Notes: generated by a model not told the origin, from the sequence alone. 64,000 nt of DNA from Orrella dioscoreae (GCF_900089455.2 NZ_LT907988.1:248001-312000), one strand, 5' to 3'; numbered from the stretch's first letter, positions 1 through 11,126 are shown. Numbers and translations are program-made.

Positions 1-36
1 AAGCGCGCGCCGCCAAGCGCTTGCGCGAACGAGAAA

Positions 37-60
37 ACGGCCCCGGAAGGGGCCGTTTTT
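37..60 (+). terminator. Rho-independent terminator of a gene left of the window
   Basis: A perfect GC stem (CGGCCCC / GGGGCCG) closed by a GGAA tetraloop is followed by five T on the plus strand. A short A-run precedes the stem, so it could also stop minus-strand transcription leaving the gene at 103-774. It most likely ends a plus-strand gene lying outside the window. Confidence 0.8.
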
Positions 61-102
61 CATGGGGGTGACGGGGCAGCGCCGCCCGGTGCCGCAATGC
101 GC

Positions 103-774
103 TCAGAACGAGCGGCGCGGGCAGCCGTCGACCTTGCCCCAGGCGTTGTTGGGGGCGCAGTACTTGTTGCGGGCGTTCCAGGCACAGGTGGGGCGTTCAA
201 AGAAGCCCGTGTTGGCGCACTGGTCCATGGCCCGGCGGAATTCGCCTTCCCAGCCTGCGGCCGTGGCGGCCTGCTGGGGATTGTCCGGCGCAGCCTGGTT
301 GGCCTGCGAGACGACGAAAGGCTGCGCGGGCTGCTGGCCGGACATCAGCGGCGCATGGCTGCCTTCGCCAGGGCGTGCGACGTCGATGGTGACGACATCC
401 TGCGGGCCGGCGGGCAAGCCCCTGGAGGCCGAGGCCAGCTCACGCACTTCATTGGCGTTCAGGCGATTGCGCGAGATCAGGACGTCGGGATTGGTGGTGG
501 TGTCGAACAGCGACACCGTGGGCACTTCCCACTTGGTGTCGGCGGGCTGGTCCGGCACGCCCAGGGTGCCATCCACGCGCGGCTGGGGCGGTTGGGCGGT
601 ATAGGGCTTGCCGTTGGCGTCCAGCACCACGCGGTCGGGATCGTTGTCGTCCTCGCCGGGGGCCGGCGCGGCGACGGGCGCGCGCGCGACCAGGTACTCG
701 CCCAGCTGCATGCCGCCCAGGGCGGCGCCGCCTGCGGCCAGCAAGAGGATGAGGATCAGGAGACGCCAGGACAT
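103..774 (-). CDS. Hypothetical membrane-anchored protein with a four-cysteine C-terminus
   Basis: I do not recognise a named family. The 223-residue product starts with a hydrophobic segment (about residues 4-22, Leu/Ile/Ala rich) that could be a membrane anchor or uncleaved signal. A long Pro/Ala-rich, probably disordered region follows, with no enzymatic motif. The last 45 residues are different: four cysteines are spaced around aromatic and charged residues (DQCAN, PTCAW, KYCAPN, DGCPRR), suggesting a small disulfide- or metal-stabilised module outside the cytoplasm. It lies 65 bp downstream of prfC on the same strand and may be read through from it. Function unknown. Confidence 0.65.
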   Translation of the reverse strand: MSWRLLILILLLAAGGAALGGMQLGEYLVARAPVAAPAPGEDDNDPDRVVLDANGKPYTAQPPQPRVDGTLGVPDQPADTKWEVPTVSLFDTTTNPDVLISRNRLNANEVRELASASRGLPAGPQDVVTIDVARPGEGSHAPLMSGQQPAQPFVVSQANQAAPDNPQQAATAAGWEGEFRRAMDQCANTGFFERPTCAWNARNKYCAPNNAWGKVDGCPRRSF

Positions 775-839
775 GAATCTATCTTCGTTGCGTGGATTAC
801 CGTGCTGCGGCGTGAGTGCCGATGCCAGCGCGCCGGCAC

Positions 840-2447
<1,608 letters not shown>

Positions 2448-2470
2448 TGTGCGGGGATTTTAACCCCGAC

Positions 2471-2492
2471 GGCCGGCCCTGCCGGGCCGGCC
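2471..2492 (-). terminator. GC-rich hairpin between the DUF799 gene and prfC
   Basis: A perfect 9-bp inverted repeat (GGCCGGCCC / GGGCCGGCC) with loop TGCC sits 24 bp beyond the stop of the lipoprotein operon. There is no strong U-tract, so it may be a weak or Rho-assisted terminator that insulates prfC from the upstream operon. Confidence 0.4.
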
Positions 2493-2516
2493 GCCTGGCC
2501 CCCGCTTTTACAGGCT

Positions 2517-3182
2517 TCAGTCCGTGCCGTAGCGCGGGGAGTAGGGCCCGTACAGGATGCCGTTGGTCTGGGGGGACGCGGCCAGCAGGCGGTTGTTGGC
2601 GTAAGTCGCGATCATCAGGGTGCGCTCGTCGCTGGCCGAGTTGATGATCTGGTTCACCACCGCGCTGATCAGCATGCCGATCAGGCCGCCGCCCTGGTTC
2701 TGCTGCTCGGCGGTCGAGGCGCGGGCCTTGCCTTCCCACAGCAGCGCGCCGCTGCGCAGGTCCACCAGCTTGGCCTTGAGCGCCACGTCGATGTCCGCCT
2801 GGACGATCTTGTAGGACGCGCCGTATTCGGTGACCTCCATGTACAGCGCGGCATCGGCGCCGAAGATCTCGCGCAGCTTGGCGGGCGGCGCTTCGTGCAT
2901 CTCGGCCGGGTGCGCCAGGCCGTTCTGCTTGAAGGTCTCGTCGACCAGCGTGACGGGCAGGACGTAGTAGCCCGATTCCGCCAGCGGCAGGGTGCTGCGC
3001 GACAGGACGCCGTAGCTGGCCGCGACTTCCGGCGAGCTGTTGAGCGGCGGCAGCACGAGGATGGAGCGCGGGCGGCTTTCCCGGAAGGCCGAGTAGTCAT
3101 AGGGCGTGGGCTTGGCGCAGCCGGCCACGACCAGGACCACGGACAGGGCGCCGAGCAGGCGCGCGAAGGAACGCCGGATCAT
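2517..3182 (-). CDS. DUF799 lipoprotein (GNA1162-like), last gene of a CsgG lipoprotein operon
   Basis: The 221-residue product has a lipoprotein signal with lipobox VAGC ending near residue 22. Its body matches the DUF799/GNA1162 family, including the stretch RSILVLPPLN and a C-terminal ASPQTNGILYGPY. Members are outer-membrane lipoproteins thought to work with CsgG-like partners. The ATG at 3182 was chosen because it overlaps the stop of the upstream gene by 4 bp (ATGA) and begins a clean signal peptide; the frame stays open further upstream inside the neighbouring gene. The precise role is not established. Confidence 0.88.
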   Translation of the reverse strand: MIRRSFARLLGALSVVLVVAGCAKPTPYDYSAFRESRPRSILVLPPLNSSPEVAASYGVLSRSTLPLAESGYYVLPVTLVDETFKQNGLAHPAEMHEAPPAKLREIFGADAALYMEVTEYGASYKIVQADIDVALKAKLVDLRSGALLWEGKARASTAEQQNQGGGLIGMLISAVVNQIINSASDERTLMIATYANNRLLAASPQTNGILYGPYSPRYGTD

Positions 3183-3571
3183 TGCGCTTTCTCCTTGGGT
3201 TGCTTCATCAGGACGTCCATGAAGACGGCCGATTCCGGGAACAGGGTTTTCTCGGTCTGGAATTGCGGGAGCACCGCGTCGTCGCGGCCCACCTGGGCGT
3301 ACAGCATGCCGAGGTGCGCGTGGAAACCGGGCGGCAGCGTCATGTCGGCCGCGCGGGCTTCCTCGATCTGCTTTTCCATGGCGCCGATCTGGGCGACGGG
3401 GTCGCCGTCCGTGCCCTTGAAATGGGCATAGACCTGGTCCTGGTAGCCGCCCCAGTGGTAGAGCGGCTTGGGCGCCTGGGCGCAGGCGGCGAGCAAGGTG
3501 ACGGCAGCAATGGCGCCGACCCGCGCCAGGCGGCGCGGCAGGGAGAGTACGGGCATCGTCATCCCCTTCAT
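3179..3571 (-). CDS. DUF4810 lipoprotein
   Basis: A 130-residue lipoprotein with signal peptide and lipobox LAAC, followed by the aromatic LYHWGGYQDQVY segment typical of DUF4810 proteins. It is the middle gene of three, overlapping both neighbours by 4 bp (ATGA). Such proteins are found between a CsgG homologue and a DUF799 lipoprotein, which suggests one envelope complex. The ATG at 3571 is supported by the overlap; a second in-frame ATG lies three codons later. Biochemical function unknown. Confidence 0.87.
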   Translation of the reverse strand: MKGMTMPVLSLPRRLARVGAIAAVTLLAACAQAPKPLYHWGGYQDQVYAHFKGTDGDPVAQIGAMEKQIEEARAADMTLPPGFHAHLGMLYAQVGRDDAVLPQFQTEKTLFPESAVFMDVLMKQPKEKAQ

Positions 3572-4260
3572 TGCTGGCCCGGACGCCAGGCGCCCGATTC
3601 CACGCCGGCCACCAGCTTGTCCACGGCTTCGCGGATGGCCAGGTCCAGCACCTTGCCGTTGAGCGTCGAGTCATAGCCCGCGGTGCCGCCGAAGCCCACG
3701 ATCTCGCGGTTCGACAGGCTGTACTCGCCCGCGCCGGCGGCCGAGTAGACGACTTCCGAGGTCTGGACGTTGACGATGTTCAGCGCGACCTTGGCATAGG
3801 CGACCTGCGACTTGCCACGTCCCAGGATGCCGAAGAGCTGGCGGTCGCCCACGTCCTTGCGGCCGAATTCGGTCACGTCGCCCGTCACGACGTAGTTGGC
3901 GCCCTTCAAGGCCTGCTGGGTCTTGGCGATGGCGGCTTCCTGCTGGATTTCCTGCATGTTGGCGCGATCCAGCACGGTGAAGCGGCCGGTCTGCTGCAGG
4001 TGGGTGATCAGGATGGTCTTGGCCTGGCCGCCAAGGCGATCCACGCCGTCCGAGAACATGCCGCGCAGGTAGCTGGAGCGGTTGTCGAACTTGCCCACCG
4101 ACAGGGCGCTCTTGGGGCCTTGGTAGGGGGCGCTTTGCGCGGAGGTGGCCGCCGAGGTGGTCGCCACGGCAACGCTGCGGGATTGTTCAGTGGCGCACCC
4201 GGCAAGGGTGACGGCGCCAGCCAGCACGAGCAGGCTCAGGAAATTGGGACGGGTTTGCAT
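3568..4260 (-). CDS. CsgG/HfaB-family outer-membrane lipoprotein
   Basis: The 230-residue product has a lipobox (LAGC, Cys about residue 22) and the CsgG core: the LSVGKFDNRSSYLRG strand, ILITHLQQTGRFTVLDRANM, and the GANYVVTGDVTEFG segment. CsgG proteins form oligomeric outer-membrane channels for curli, but no csgA/B/E/F genes are nearby. This is therefore the stand-alone CsgG-DUF4810-DUF799 arrangement rather than a curli operon. It is the first gene of the operon, and an AT-rich stretch upstream (about 4290-4350) probably holds the promoter. Confidence 0.9.
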   Translation of the reverse strand: MQTRPNFLSLLVLAGAVTLAGCATEQSRSVAVATTSAATSAQSAPYQGPKSALSVGKFDNRSSYLRGMFSDGVDRLGGQAKTILITHLQQTGRFTVLDRANMQEIQQEAAIAKTQQALKGANYVVTGDVTEFGRKDVGDRQLFGILGRGKSQVAYAKVALNIVNVQTSEVVYSAAGAGEYSLSNREIVGFGGTAGYDSTLNGKVLDLAIREAVDKLVAGVESGAWRPGQQ

Positions 4261-4419
4261 AGTCGCGTGAAAAAAGCCGAAAAAGCGCCAAAGGCGGGAA
4301 ACTTACGTAACTTAACGCGACAAAAGTTTACATGTGTTTTGAAGTTTGAGACGAATGGATACCGTCGCACCCCCTGAAGGCTGCGACCAAAGTCGTATCG
4401 AAGCCGGGAGGGCGGGGGC

Positions 4420-5052
4420 TCAGGCCGAACGGCGGAACGTGGCGAGGAAGGCGCCGGCGGCGACGAACATCGCGCCGAAACCGCGGTTCATCCAGCGGAT
4501 GTGGACCGGGTTGCGCAAGAGGCGCAGCACCTTGGCCGCCAGCACGGTGTAGATCGCCATGGCGACCAGGTCGGTGAAGGCCAGCGTGCCGGCGATGATG
4601 AGGTATTGCGGCGTGACGGGGTTGGCGGGATTGATGAACTGCGGCACCACGGCCAGCAGGAACACCGTGCCCTTGGGATTGCTGATGTTGATCAGGAAGC
4701 CCCGCAGCACCAGCTCGCGGATGGAGGCGGTCAGCGGGCCGCCGGGCTGCACGTCGGTGACGGGCGCGGCATTGGCGCGGAATTGCTTCACGCCCAGGTA
4801 GATCAGGTACGCCACGCCCAGCCACTTGACCACGGCGAAGGCCAGTTCGGAGGTGGCCAGCAGCGCGCCCAGGCCGATGCCCACGATGGCCACCTGCGCC
4901 ATGATGCCCAGGATCAGGCCCAGGGTGTTCCAGTAGCCGCGCGCGAAGCCATAGCGCAGTCCGCAGGACATGGCCGAGATGGCGCCCGCGCCGGGCGAGA
5001 ACGAGATGGCCCAGGAAGCGGCAAAGAAAGCGAGCCAGGTGGTGAGCGTCAT
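4420..5052 (-). CDS. LysE/RhtB-family amino-acid exporter
   Basis: A 210-residue, very hydrophobic protein with about six predicted membrane segments. The LysE-family signature is visible: the N-terminal SPGAGAISAMSCGLRYG motif and the LINISNPKGTVFLLAVVPQF motif after the third segment. Members export amino acids or related metabolites using the proton gradient; the substrate cannot be told from sequence. The ATG at 5052 is chosen because it gives the usual MTLTTWLAFF start. It appears monocistronic. Confidence 0.93.
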   Translation of the reverse strand: MTLTTWLAFFAASWAISFSPGAGAISAMSCGLRYGFARGYWNTLGLILGIMAQVAIVGIGLGALLATSELAFAVVKWLGVAYLIYLGVKQFRANAAPVTDVQPGGPLTASIRELVLRGFLINISNPKGTVFLLAVVPQFINPANPVTPQYLIIAGTLAFTDLVAMAIYTVLAAKVLRLLRNPVHIRWMNRGFGAMFVAAGAFLATFRRSA

Positions 5053-5176
5053 GATGGGCCTTGGAAGCGAAGATCCCCGCCGGGGCGGGGATCGGGGGGC
5101 GGCATCCATTGTGCCGCCGCGCCGTCGCCAAGGCAAAACGCCCCGGCCGGCCAATCCGCCGCGAGGGCGGACAGGG

Positions 5177-6664
<1,488 letters not shown>

Positions 6665-6850
6665 GAAATGCTCCAGCCATCGGCCTGTCGCTCGGGAAGA
6701 GAGACTCCAATCCAGGTCGATGCAAGGGGAGTGGGGGGAAAACCGGGAGGCTTGGCAGGAAGGCCAGGCTGGGCGCCGCGCGCCAAGGCGTCAGGCGGCT
6801 TTCGGTTGACGTTCGTGCCGATTGGCTGGGCACGAAGTAACGCCATTGTA
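6665..6850 (-). promoter_or_regulatory. rhlE promoter and about 170-nt structured leader
   Basis: On the minus strand a good -10 box (TACAAT) occupies 6845-6850; no convincing -35 is seen. Transcription starting near 6838 would give a leader of about 170 nt before the rhlE ATG. Its first bases can fold into a perfect 8-bp hairpin (TTCGTGCC / GGCACGAA, 6812-6836) with a 9-nt loop. A terminal hairpin of this kind may protect the mRNA or be a target of the helicase. The rest of the gap to the next gene (6851-6963) shows no gene. Confidence 0.45.
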
Positions 6851-6963
6851 CCCGAGCGGGTGTTGCTTTTTGATGGCAGTGGCCCCGAGGTGTGTTGCAG
6901 GTGTCACTGGCGGTTAACAGCGAGGGAGACAAATGCCGCCGCGGGACGAGGCGGTTTCCCGGT

Positions 6964-8406
6964 TCAGCGCCTTTCGGCTTCCCGCTCGGCGGACACGCGA
7001 TGCTTGGCCGCATCGCGCTCTTCGAGCAGCGCCTGCGCCAGCAGCGCGATGGCTCGCTCGCGCCCGGCACCCGGCTGGTAGTCGTCGCCGCAGGCCGACC
7101 AGTGCGGCTGGCCGCGCGCATCGCGCAGGGGCGAGGGCAATGGGCCGCGGCGCAGCGAGTCCGCGCCCGTGGCCGCGTCCAGCTTCACCGGGGCACGGGC
7201 GGCATGGCCGCGCCGTTCCAGGGCATCGGCCAGCAGGCATTGCCGCACCGCCAGCAGGCGCAGCACGTCGTCTCCCACGCTGATGGCCTGCCAGCCGCGC
7301 AGGCGGCTGAGGATGCGCTTGCCCCAACGCTCGCCGCCCTGCCACAGGCCGCCTGCCGCGGCGCCGGCCAGCGTGCCCGCGCCCAGGCTCAGGCCGCCGG
7401 TCATCACGTCCACCGCGGCACCTGCCATGGCGCCCGCTGCCGCGCCCTTGCCGAGTTGGATGCCCATGTCCCGCAGGGCCTGCGGGTTGAAGAGATCCAT
7501 GCCCCAGCGATTGCCCGTCAGCGGCAGCTCGTTGGCCGCGTAGTCGCTGGCGCGGAAGTTGTAGAGCGACAGCAGCGCGGTCACGCAGGCCTGTTCGCGT
7601 TGGCGCACGCGCGTCTGCAGCGCCTGCACGGCCGCCTGGGCGGCCTCCTCGGTGCCTTCGCAGGTGACCTTCAGCGCCGCCGCGTCGATCAGCAGTTCCG
7701 ACACGGCGCGCAAGGCAGCGCGCCGGCGTTCCTTGCGTTGCGTGTCCAGGTCGTGGACCAGCCGTTCCAGCGCCGCGTGGCGATCCTGGTCCAGCAGCAT
7801 GCCCAGGCGCGCATACAACTGCTGCTCGCCATCCAGCGCGGGGGCCACGGTGTCGAACTCCACCAGGGCATGCAGGCCCAGCCGCGCCAGCGCGGCGCGC
7901 CATTCCGGCGTGCGGCGGTTGTCGCTGTTCACGAAATTCAGCACGGGCAGGATGGGCCGGCCGCAATCGGCCAGCAGCGCCAGTTCGTCGCGATGCTTGC
8001 CCAGCACCGGATCGCGGGCGTCGATCACGTACAGCGCCGCGTCGCAGTCCAGCAGCTTGGCCAGGACGCGGGCTTCCTGTTCATAGCGGCCGCGCGCTTC
8101 GGGCGTGTCGAGGAAACGCGTGATGCGGCCCGGGCCGTCCAGCCGGCCGGAGGCGGGGCGTGGCAACTGTTCCAGGTAATCGCGCAGCCCCATGCCGTCT
8201 TCCAGGCCAGGGGTGTCATAGAGCGCCAGCGTGGGTTCGCCCTGCACCATCAGGCGCGCGCCTTCCACGTGGCGGGTCGTACCCGGCTCGTCGGCCACCA
8301 CGCCGAAGCCCGGGTTGCGCGTCAGCGTGCGCAGCAGCGATGTCTTGCCGGTGTTGGTGTGGCCCACCACCGCCAGTTTCAGCAGGGACGTGGCGTGGTC
8401 ACTCAT
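6964..8406 (-). CDS. Membrane-associated GTPase, DUF3482 family
   Basis: A 480-residue protein with an N-terminal Era-like G domain: P-loop VGHTNTGKTSLLRTL at about residues 14-28 and G3 motif DTPGLEDG near 63. A charged helical middle carries the DUF3482 region. Near residues 320-370 is a Gly/Ala zipper-like hydrophobic stretch (AAAGAMAGAAVDVMTGG, then GAGTLAGAAAGG) that looks able to enter membrane. Function is not established. It overlaps the next gene upstream by 8 bp, so the two are probably co-translated. Confidence 0.88.
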   Translation of the reverse strand: MSDHATSLLKLAVVGHTNTGKTSLLRTLTRNPGFGVVADEPGTTRHVEGARLMVQGEPTLALYDTPGLEDGMGLRDYLEQLPRPASGRLDGPGRITRFLDTPEARGRYEQEARVLAKLLDCDAALYVIDARDPVLGKHRDELALLADCGRPILPVLNFVNSDNRRTPEWRAALARLGLHALVEFDTVAPALDGEQQLYARLGMLLDQDRHAALERLVHDLDTQRKERRRAALRAVSELLIDAAALKVTCEGTEEAAQAAVQALQTRVRQREQACVTALLSLYNFRASDYAANELPLTGNRWGMDLFNPQALRDMGIQLGKGAAAGAMAGAAVDVMTGGLSLGAGTLAGAAAGGLWQGGERWGKRILSRLRGWQAISVGDDVLRLLAVRQCLLADALERRGHAARAPVKLDAATGADSLRRGPLPSPLRDARGQPHWSACGDDYQPGAGRERAIALLAQALLEERDAAKHRVSAEREAERR

Positions 8407-9826
8407 GGCTGTCTCCCTTCAGCAGCCAGTTCAGCGCGGCGTGGCCATCCCGTGTCACGTCATCGTCGGGCAGGCCGGCTTCCTGCAACTGTTTCTTCCA
8501 GCCTTGCACGCGGGCGTCCTCGGCGCGATCGCTGGCGCGCAGCCAGACGCGCGTGCGCGGCGCGAGGCCCGACAGCGACACCACCAGCCGCAGGGTGCCG
8601 CGATCCGGCGTCTGGCGCGCATCGCACACCAGCAGCAGCCGCGTCGGCGGATTGCGGGTCAGGCGCTCCAGCAGGGCGTGGCGTTGCTCGCGCGTGTCGA
8701 TGATGCCGGCGTCCACCATGCCCGGCGGCAGTTGCGGCCACGGCAGGTCGGGGGGCAGCTCGATGCCGACGAGCGTCGGGCCGTTGCAGGCGTCCTCGGG
8801 TTGCGTGGGGCGGGGCGCATGGCGGGGCAGCGTGGGCTCGCCCGCGGCGGCGTCCACGCCCAGGGACTCGGTGGGGGGCTGCAGGCGGTCGCGCAGGCCC
8901 GCCAGGCCGGGCAGCGCCGGATCCAGCGACAGGCGGGCGCGCACGCGCAGCACCTGGACCAGGCAGAGCAACAGCGCCAGCGCGCGCGGGGCAACGCCAT
9001 AGGCCAGCAGCGCGCCCACCAGCCAACCCGACCACTGCGCCTGCACCGCGGCGGGCACGGCCTGCATGCCGTCGCTGGCCAGGATGGCCTGCGCGTCGGG
9101 CACCGGGAAACCCAGCCTGGCCGGCAGCCAGCCCAGCGCTTCGGTCAGCGACACGAAGGTCTCGGGCGACAGGATGGTCGTTTCCCAGGCGAAGGTATAG
9201 CGGCGCGCGGACAGCGCCGCCAGCAGCGTGCCCAGCATCGCCGACAGGCCCAGCAGCCACGCGCCGTGCGTGATGGCGCCCAGCCACCAGCGCAGCCCGC
9301 CGTGGCGCGCCAGCAGCGTCATGAAGGCCTGTGGCGCCAGCGCCGCATCCGGGCCGCGCGCAAGCTTCCTGGACGCCCACAGCCACGCCTGGCCCAGCCA
9401 GGCGCCGTCGCTGCGCAGCAGCAGGCCGATGGGCCACAGCAGGAAGGTCAGGACATGCAGGCCCAGCAGGGCGCCCAGCGCCCAGATCACGTTCACGGGC
9501 CGCTCGCCGCCGCCCAGCGCGCCCATGGCCGCCGCCGCGCCGCCCAGCAGGGTCAGCGCCAGCAGGACGAGCAGCGCCAGCAGGCTGCCTCGCCGCCAGT
9601 CGGCCACCGTGCGCGCCAGGCCGCTGTCTTCGGCCAGGATGTCGGCGCGCGCCAGCATGCGGTCGCGCAGCGAGCCGCCCTGCGCCCGCGCCTGCCGGAC
9701 GGCATCGCCGTCCTCCAGCGGTCCCCAATGCGCTTCGCGCAGCCGCAGGGTTTCGGCCAGCCAATAGCGGGTCAGGGTGGGGCGATGATTGCTCAAGACG
9801 GCACAGGTCTCAGGAATGGGATGCAC
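8399..9826 (-). CDS. DUF2868 membrane protein, partner of the GTPase
   Basis: A 475-residue protein with about four hydrophobic segments in the first 300 residues (for example SLLALLVLLALTLLGG and ALGALLGLHVLTFLLW) and a soluble C-terminal half. It matches the DUF2868 family, which I know as a frequent neighbour of DUF3482 GTPases in proteobacteria. It is the first gene of a two-gene unit, its 3' end overlapping the GTPase start by 8 bp. A membrane anchor or effector for the GTPase is a reasonable inference. No catalytic motif is visible. Confidence 0.85.
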   Translation of the reverse strand: MHPIPETCAVLSNHRPTLTRYWLAETLRLREAHWGPLEDGDAVRQARAQGGSLRDRMLARADILAEDSGLARTVADWRRGSLLALLVLLALTLLGGAAAAMGALGGGERPVNVIWALGALLGLHVLTFLLWPIGLLLRSDGAWLGQAWLWASRKLARGPDAALAPQAFMTLLARHGGLRWWLGAITHGAWLLGLSAMLGTLLAALSARRYTFAWETTILSPETFVSLTEALGWLPARLGFPVPDAQAILASDGMQAVPAAVQAQWSGWLVGALLAYGVAPRALALLLCLVQVLRVRARLSLDPALPGLAGLRDRLQPPTESLGVDAAAGEPTLPRHAPRPTQPEDACNGPTLVGIELPPDLPWPQLPPGMVDAGIIDTREQRHALLERLTRNPPTRLLLVCDARQTPDRGTLRLVVSLSGLAPRTRVWLRASDRAEDARVQGWKKQLQEAGLPDDDVTRDGHAALNWLLKGDSHE

Positions 9827-9972
9827 GCCGTCGTGTATCGGGCCGGCGCGAAAGACGGCAATTTTAGACGCGCCCGCGCCCCTGGTCCCGTGGGGTCACA
9901 TGTGGGTACATTCCTGGATGGGGAAAACCGGGCAAGCAGCCCCGCCCGGACACACATAACAGGAACCAGAAA

Positions 9973-10347
9973 ATGGAAATCAACAACCCGGCCGTGCTGG
10001 AAGAAGTGCGGCAGCAATTCATGCGTTACGAAGCCGCGTTGACCGGCAACGACGTGGCTGTGCTGGACGAACTGTTCTGGAATGCGGCACAGACGGTGCG
10101 CTACGGCGCGACCGAGCAGCTATACGGCTATGCGGAGATCCAGGCGTTCCGCGCCGCGCGGCCATCGAAGGGGCTGGATCGCAGCATCGTGAAGACGCAG
10201 ATCACGACGTTTGGCCGCGACATGGCGACGGCGCACCTGGAGTTTCGAAGGGAAGGCGTGGAGAAGGTGGGGCGGCAGACGCAGACCTGGGTCAGGATGC
10301 CCGAGGGGTGGCGGGTGGTGTCGGCGCATGTGAGCAGCATGGGGTGA
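9973..10347 (+). CDS. hpxZ: HpxZ/AtzH-like SnoaL-fold protein
   Basis: A 124-residue protein beginning [20 protein letters not shown] and containing [21 protein letters not shown], characteristic of the DUF3225 (HpxZ/AtzH) family of small cone-shaped NTF2/SnoaL-like proteins. HpxZ is linked to oxalurate breakdown and AtzH relatives to amidase operons. Neither an amidase nor other hpx genes are here, so the gene stands alone and its substrate is unknown. It is divergent from the DUF2868 gene; an AG-rich ribosome site precedes the ATG. Confidence 0.85.
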   Translation: MEINNPAVLEEVRQQFMRYEAALTGNDVAVLDELFWNAAQTVRYGATEQLYGYAEIQAFRAARPSKGLDRSIVKTQITTFGRDMATAHLEFRREGVEKVGRQTQTWVRMPEGWRVVSAHVSSMG

Positions 10348-10385
10348 GGCATGCACGCGGCGCGTTGATCGTAGGGGAGTGGGGC

Positions 10386-10406
10386 TGGTGCCGGTGAAAG
10401 GAATCG
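10386..10406. repeat. Left direct repeat (putative att site), copy of the tRNA-Thr 3' end
   Basis: These 21 bases are identical to 11260-11280, the 3' terminal part of tRNA-Thr including CCA (starting TGGTGCCGGTG and ending GGAATCG in plus orientation). Identity stops at both ends. A displaced tRNA 3' end is the classic scar of site-specific integration by a tyrosine recombinase. Confidence 0.85.
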
Positions 10407-10461
10407 GACTGTTGCAGGTAAGCCGCGTAAGTGCTGGCTTTGCGGCTCCCGGCAACGTCAG

Positions 10462-10484
10462 ATACCGACAAAACTACCGTCAGG
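10462..10484. repeat. Inner repeat, left copy (possible recombinase arm site)
   Basis: The motif ATACCG-A-CAAAAC-T-ACCGTCAGG recurs at 11127-11148 with one substitution and one missing base, in the same orientation. Each copy lies inside the island near one end, 56 bp and 112 bp from the att repeats. The two direct ACCG-type submotifs in each copy resemble arm-type binding sites, but no integrase is present to test this. Confidence 0.45.
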
Positions 10485-10501
10485 CAGCGGGCGCTGCGGC
10501 C

Positions 10502-10780
10502 CTATGCCGCAAGTCGCTCGATCACCGGCCTGTCATTCTGGCTTGCTTGCCACAGGTCGTATTGACCCTGTATCCGCAGCCAATAGCCGGGTGTGGTGCC
10601 CAGCGCATCGGATAGACGCAGATCCGTGTCGGCGGTAATACCCGCCTTGGCGTGCAAGATCCTGGAGACCAACACACGGGACAGGCCGATATGCGCAGCA
10701 AAGGCGGTGATGCTGGTGCCCAGGTCGGCCAGCCAGCCTGCGAGGATTTCGCCCGGATGGGCGGGATTGTGCATGTGCAT
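10502..10780 (-). CDS. higA: HigA antitoxin (XRE-family HTH)
   Basis: A 92-residue protein starting MHMHNPAHPGEILAGWL, the hallmark of HigA/VapI-type antitoxins. Its helix-turn-helix covers about residues 24-60 (ITAFAAHIGLSRVLVSRIL). It should neutralise HigB and repress the operon. It follows higB with a 9-bp gap, the toxin-first order usual for higBA. Confidence 0.93.
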   Translation of the reverse strand: MHMHNPAHPGEILAGWLADLGTSITAFAAHIGLSRVLVSRILHAKAGITADTDLRLSDALGTTPGYWLRIQGQYDLWQASQNDRPVIERLAA

Positions 10781-10789
10781 GGTGCCCTC

Positions 10790-11068
10790 CTAGTGATAGT
10801 CCAGATAATCCAGTAGCTCTACGTCTTGTCCATGCCAGCGGAAGATGAGGCGCCAATTGCCGTTGACCGTCAGTGACGCAAAGCCCTTTTGCTTGCCGGT
10901 CAGCATGTGATAACGCCAGCTTGGGCGGGCCAAGTCGGCAGGGGCACTAGCGGCATTCAGCGCGGTCAGTAGTTCCCGCAGCTTGTCGGCATGATGGGGT
11001 TGGATGCCCGCCACGCTACCTGTGTCGAAGAATCGTCTCAGGCCTCGGTGCTGGAATGACAAGATCAT
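10790..11068 (-). CDS. higB: HigB toxin (RelE/ParE superfamily mRNA endonuclease)
   Basis: The 92-residue product shows the HigB pattern: MILSFQHRGLRRFFDTGS at the start, GIQPHHADKLRELL in the first helix, VNGNWRLIFRW in the core sheet and a C-terminal LLDYLDYH. HigB toxins cleave mRNA in the ribosomal A site. Length matches intact family members, so it is probably active. The gene sits inside the tRNA-bounded island and is preceded by a palindrome overlapping its promoter. Confidence 0.93.
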   Translation of the reverse strand: MILSFQHRGLRRFFDTGSVAGIQPHHADKLRELLTALNAASAPADLARPSWRYHMLTGKQKGFASLTVNGNWRLIFRWHGQDVELLDYLDYH

Positions 11069-11073
11069 GCTTC

Positions 11074-11103
11074 ATTGTAAACACTTTGTTTACGTGACGG
11101 CAA
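11074..11103 (-). promoter_or_regulatory. higBA promoter with operator palindrome; possible leaderless start
   Basis: On the minus strand a -35 like TTGCCG (11098-11103) and a -10 TACAAT (11074-11079) are 18 bp apart. A perfect 7-3-7 palindrome GTAAACA-CTT-TGTTTAC (11077-11093) lies across the spacer and touches the -10, an expected place for HigA/HigB binding. The -10 ends only 5 bp before the higB ATG, so transcription would begin at or next to the start codon and give a leaderless mRNA. Confidence 0.6.
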
Positions 11104-11126
11104 TGCTGAAATGCCAAATTGGCGAC

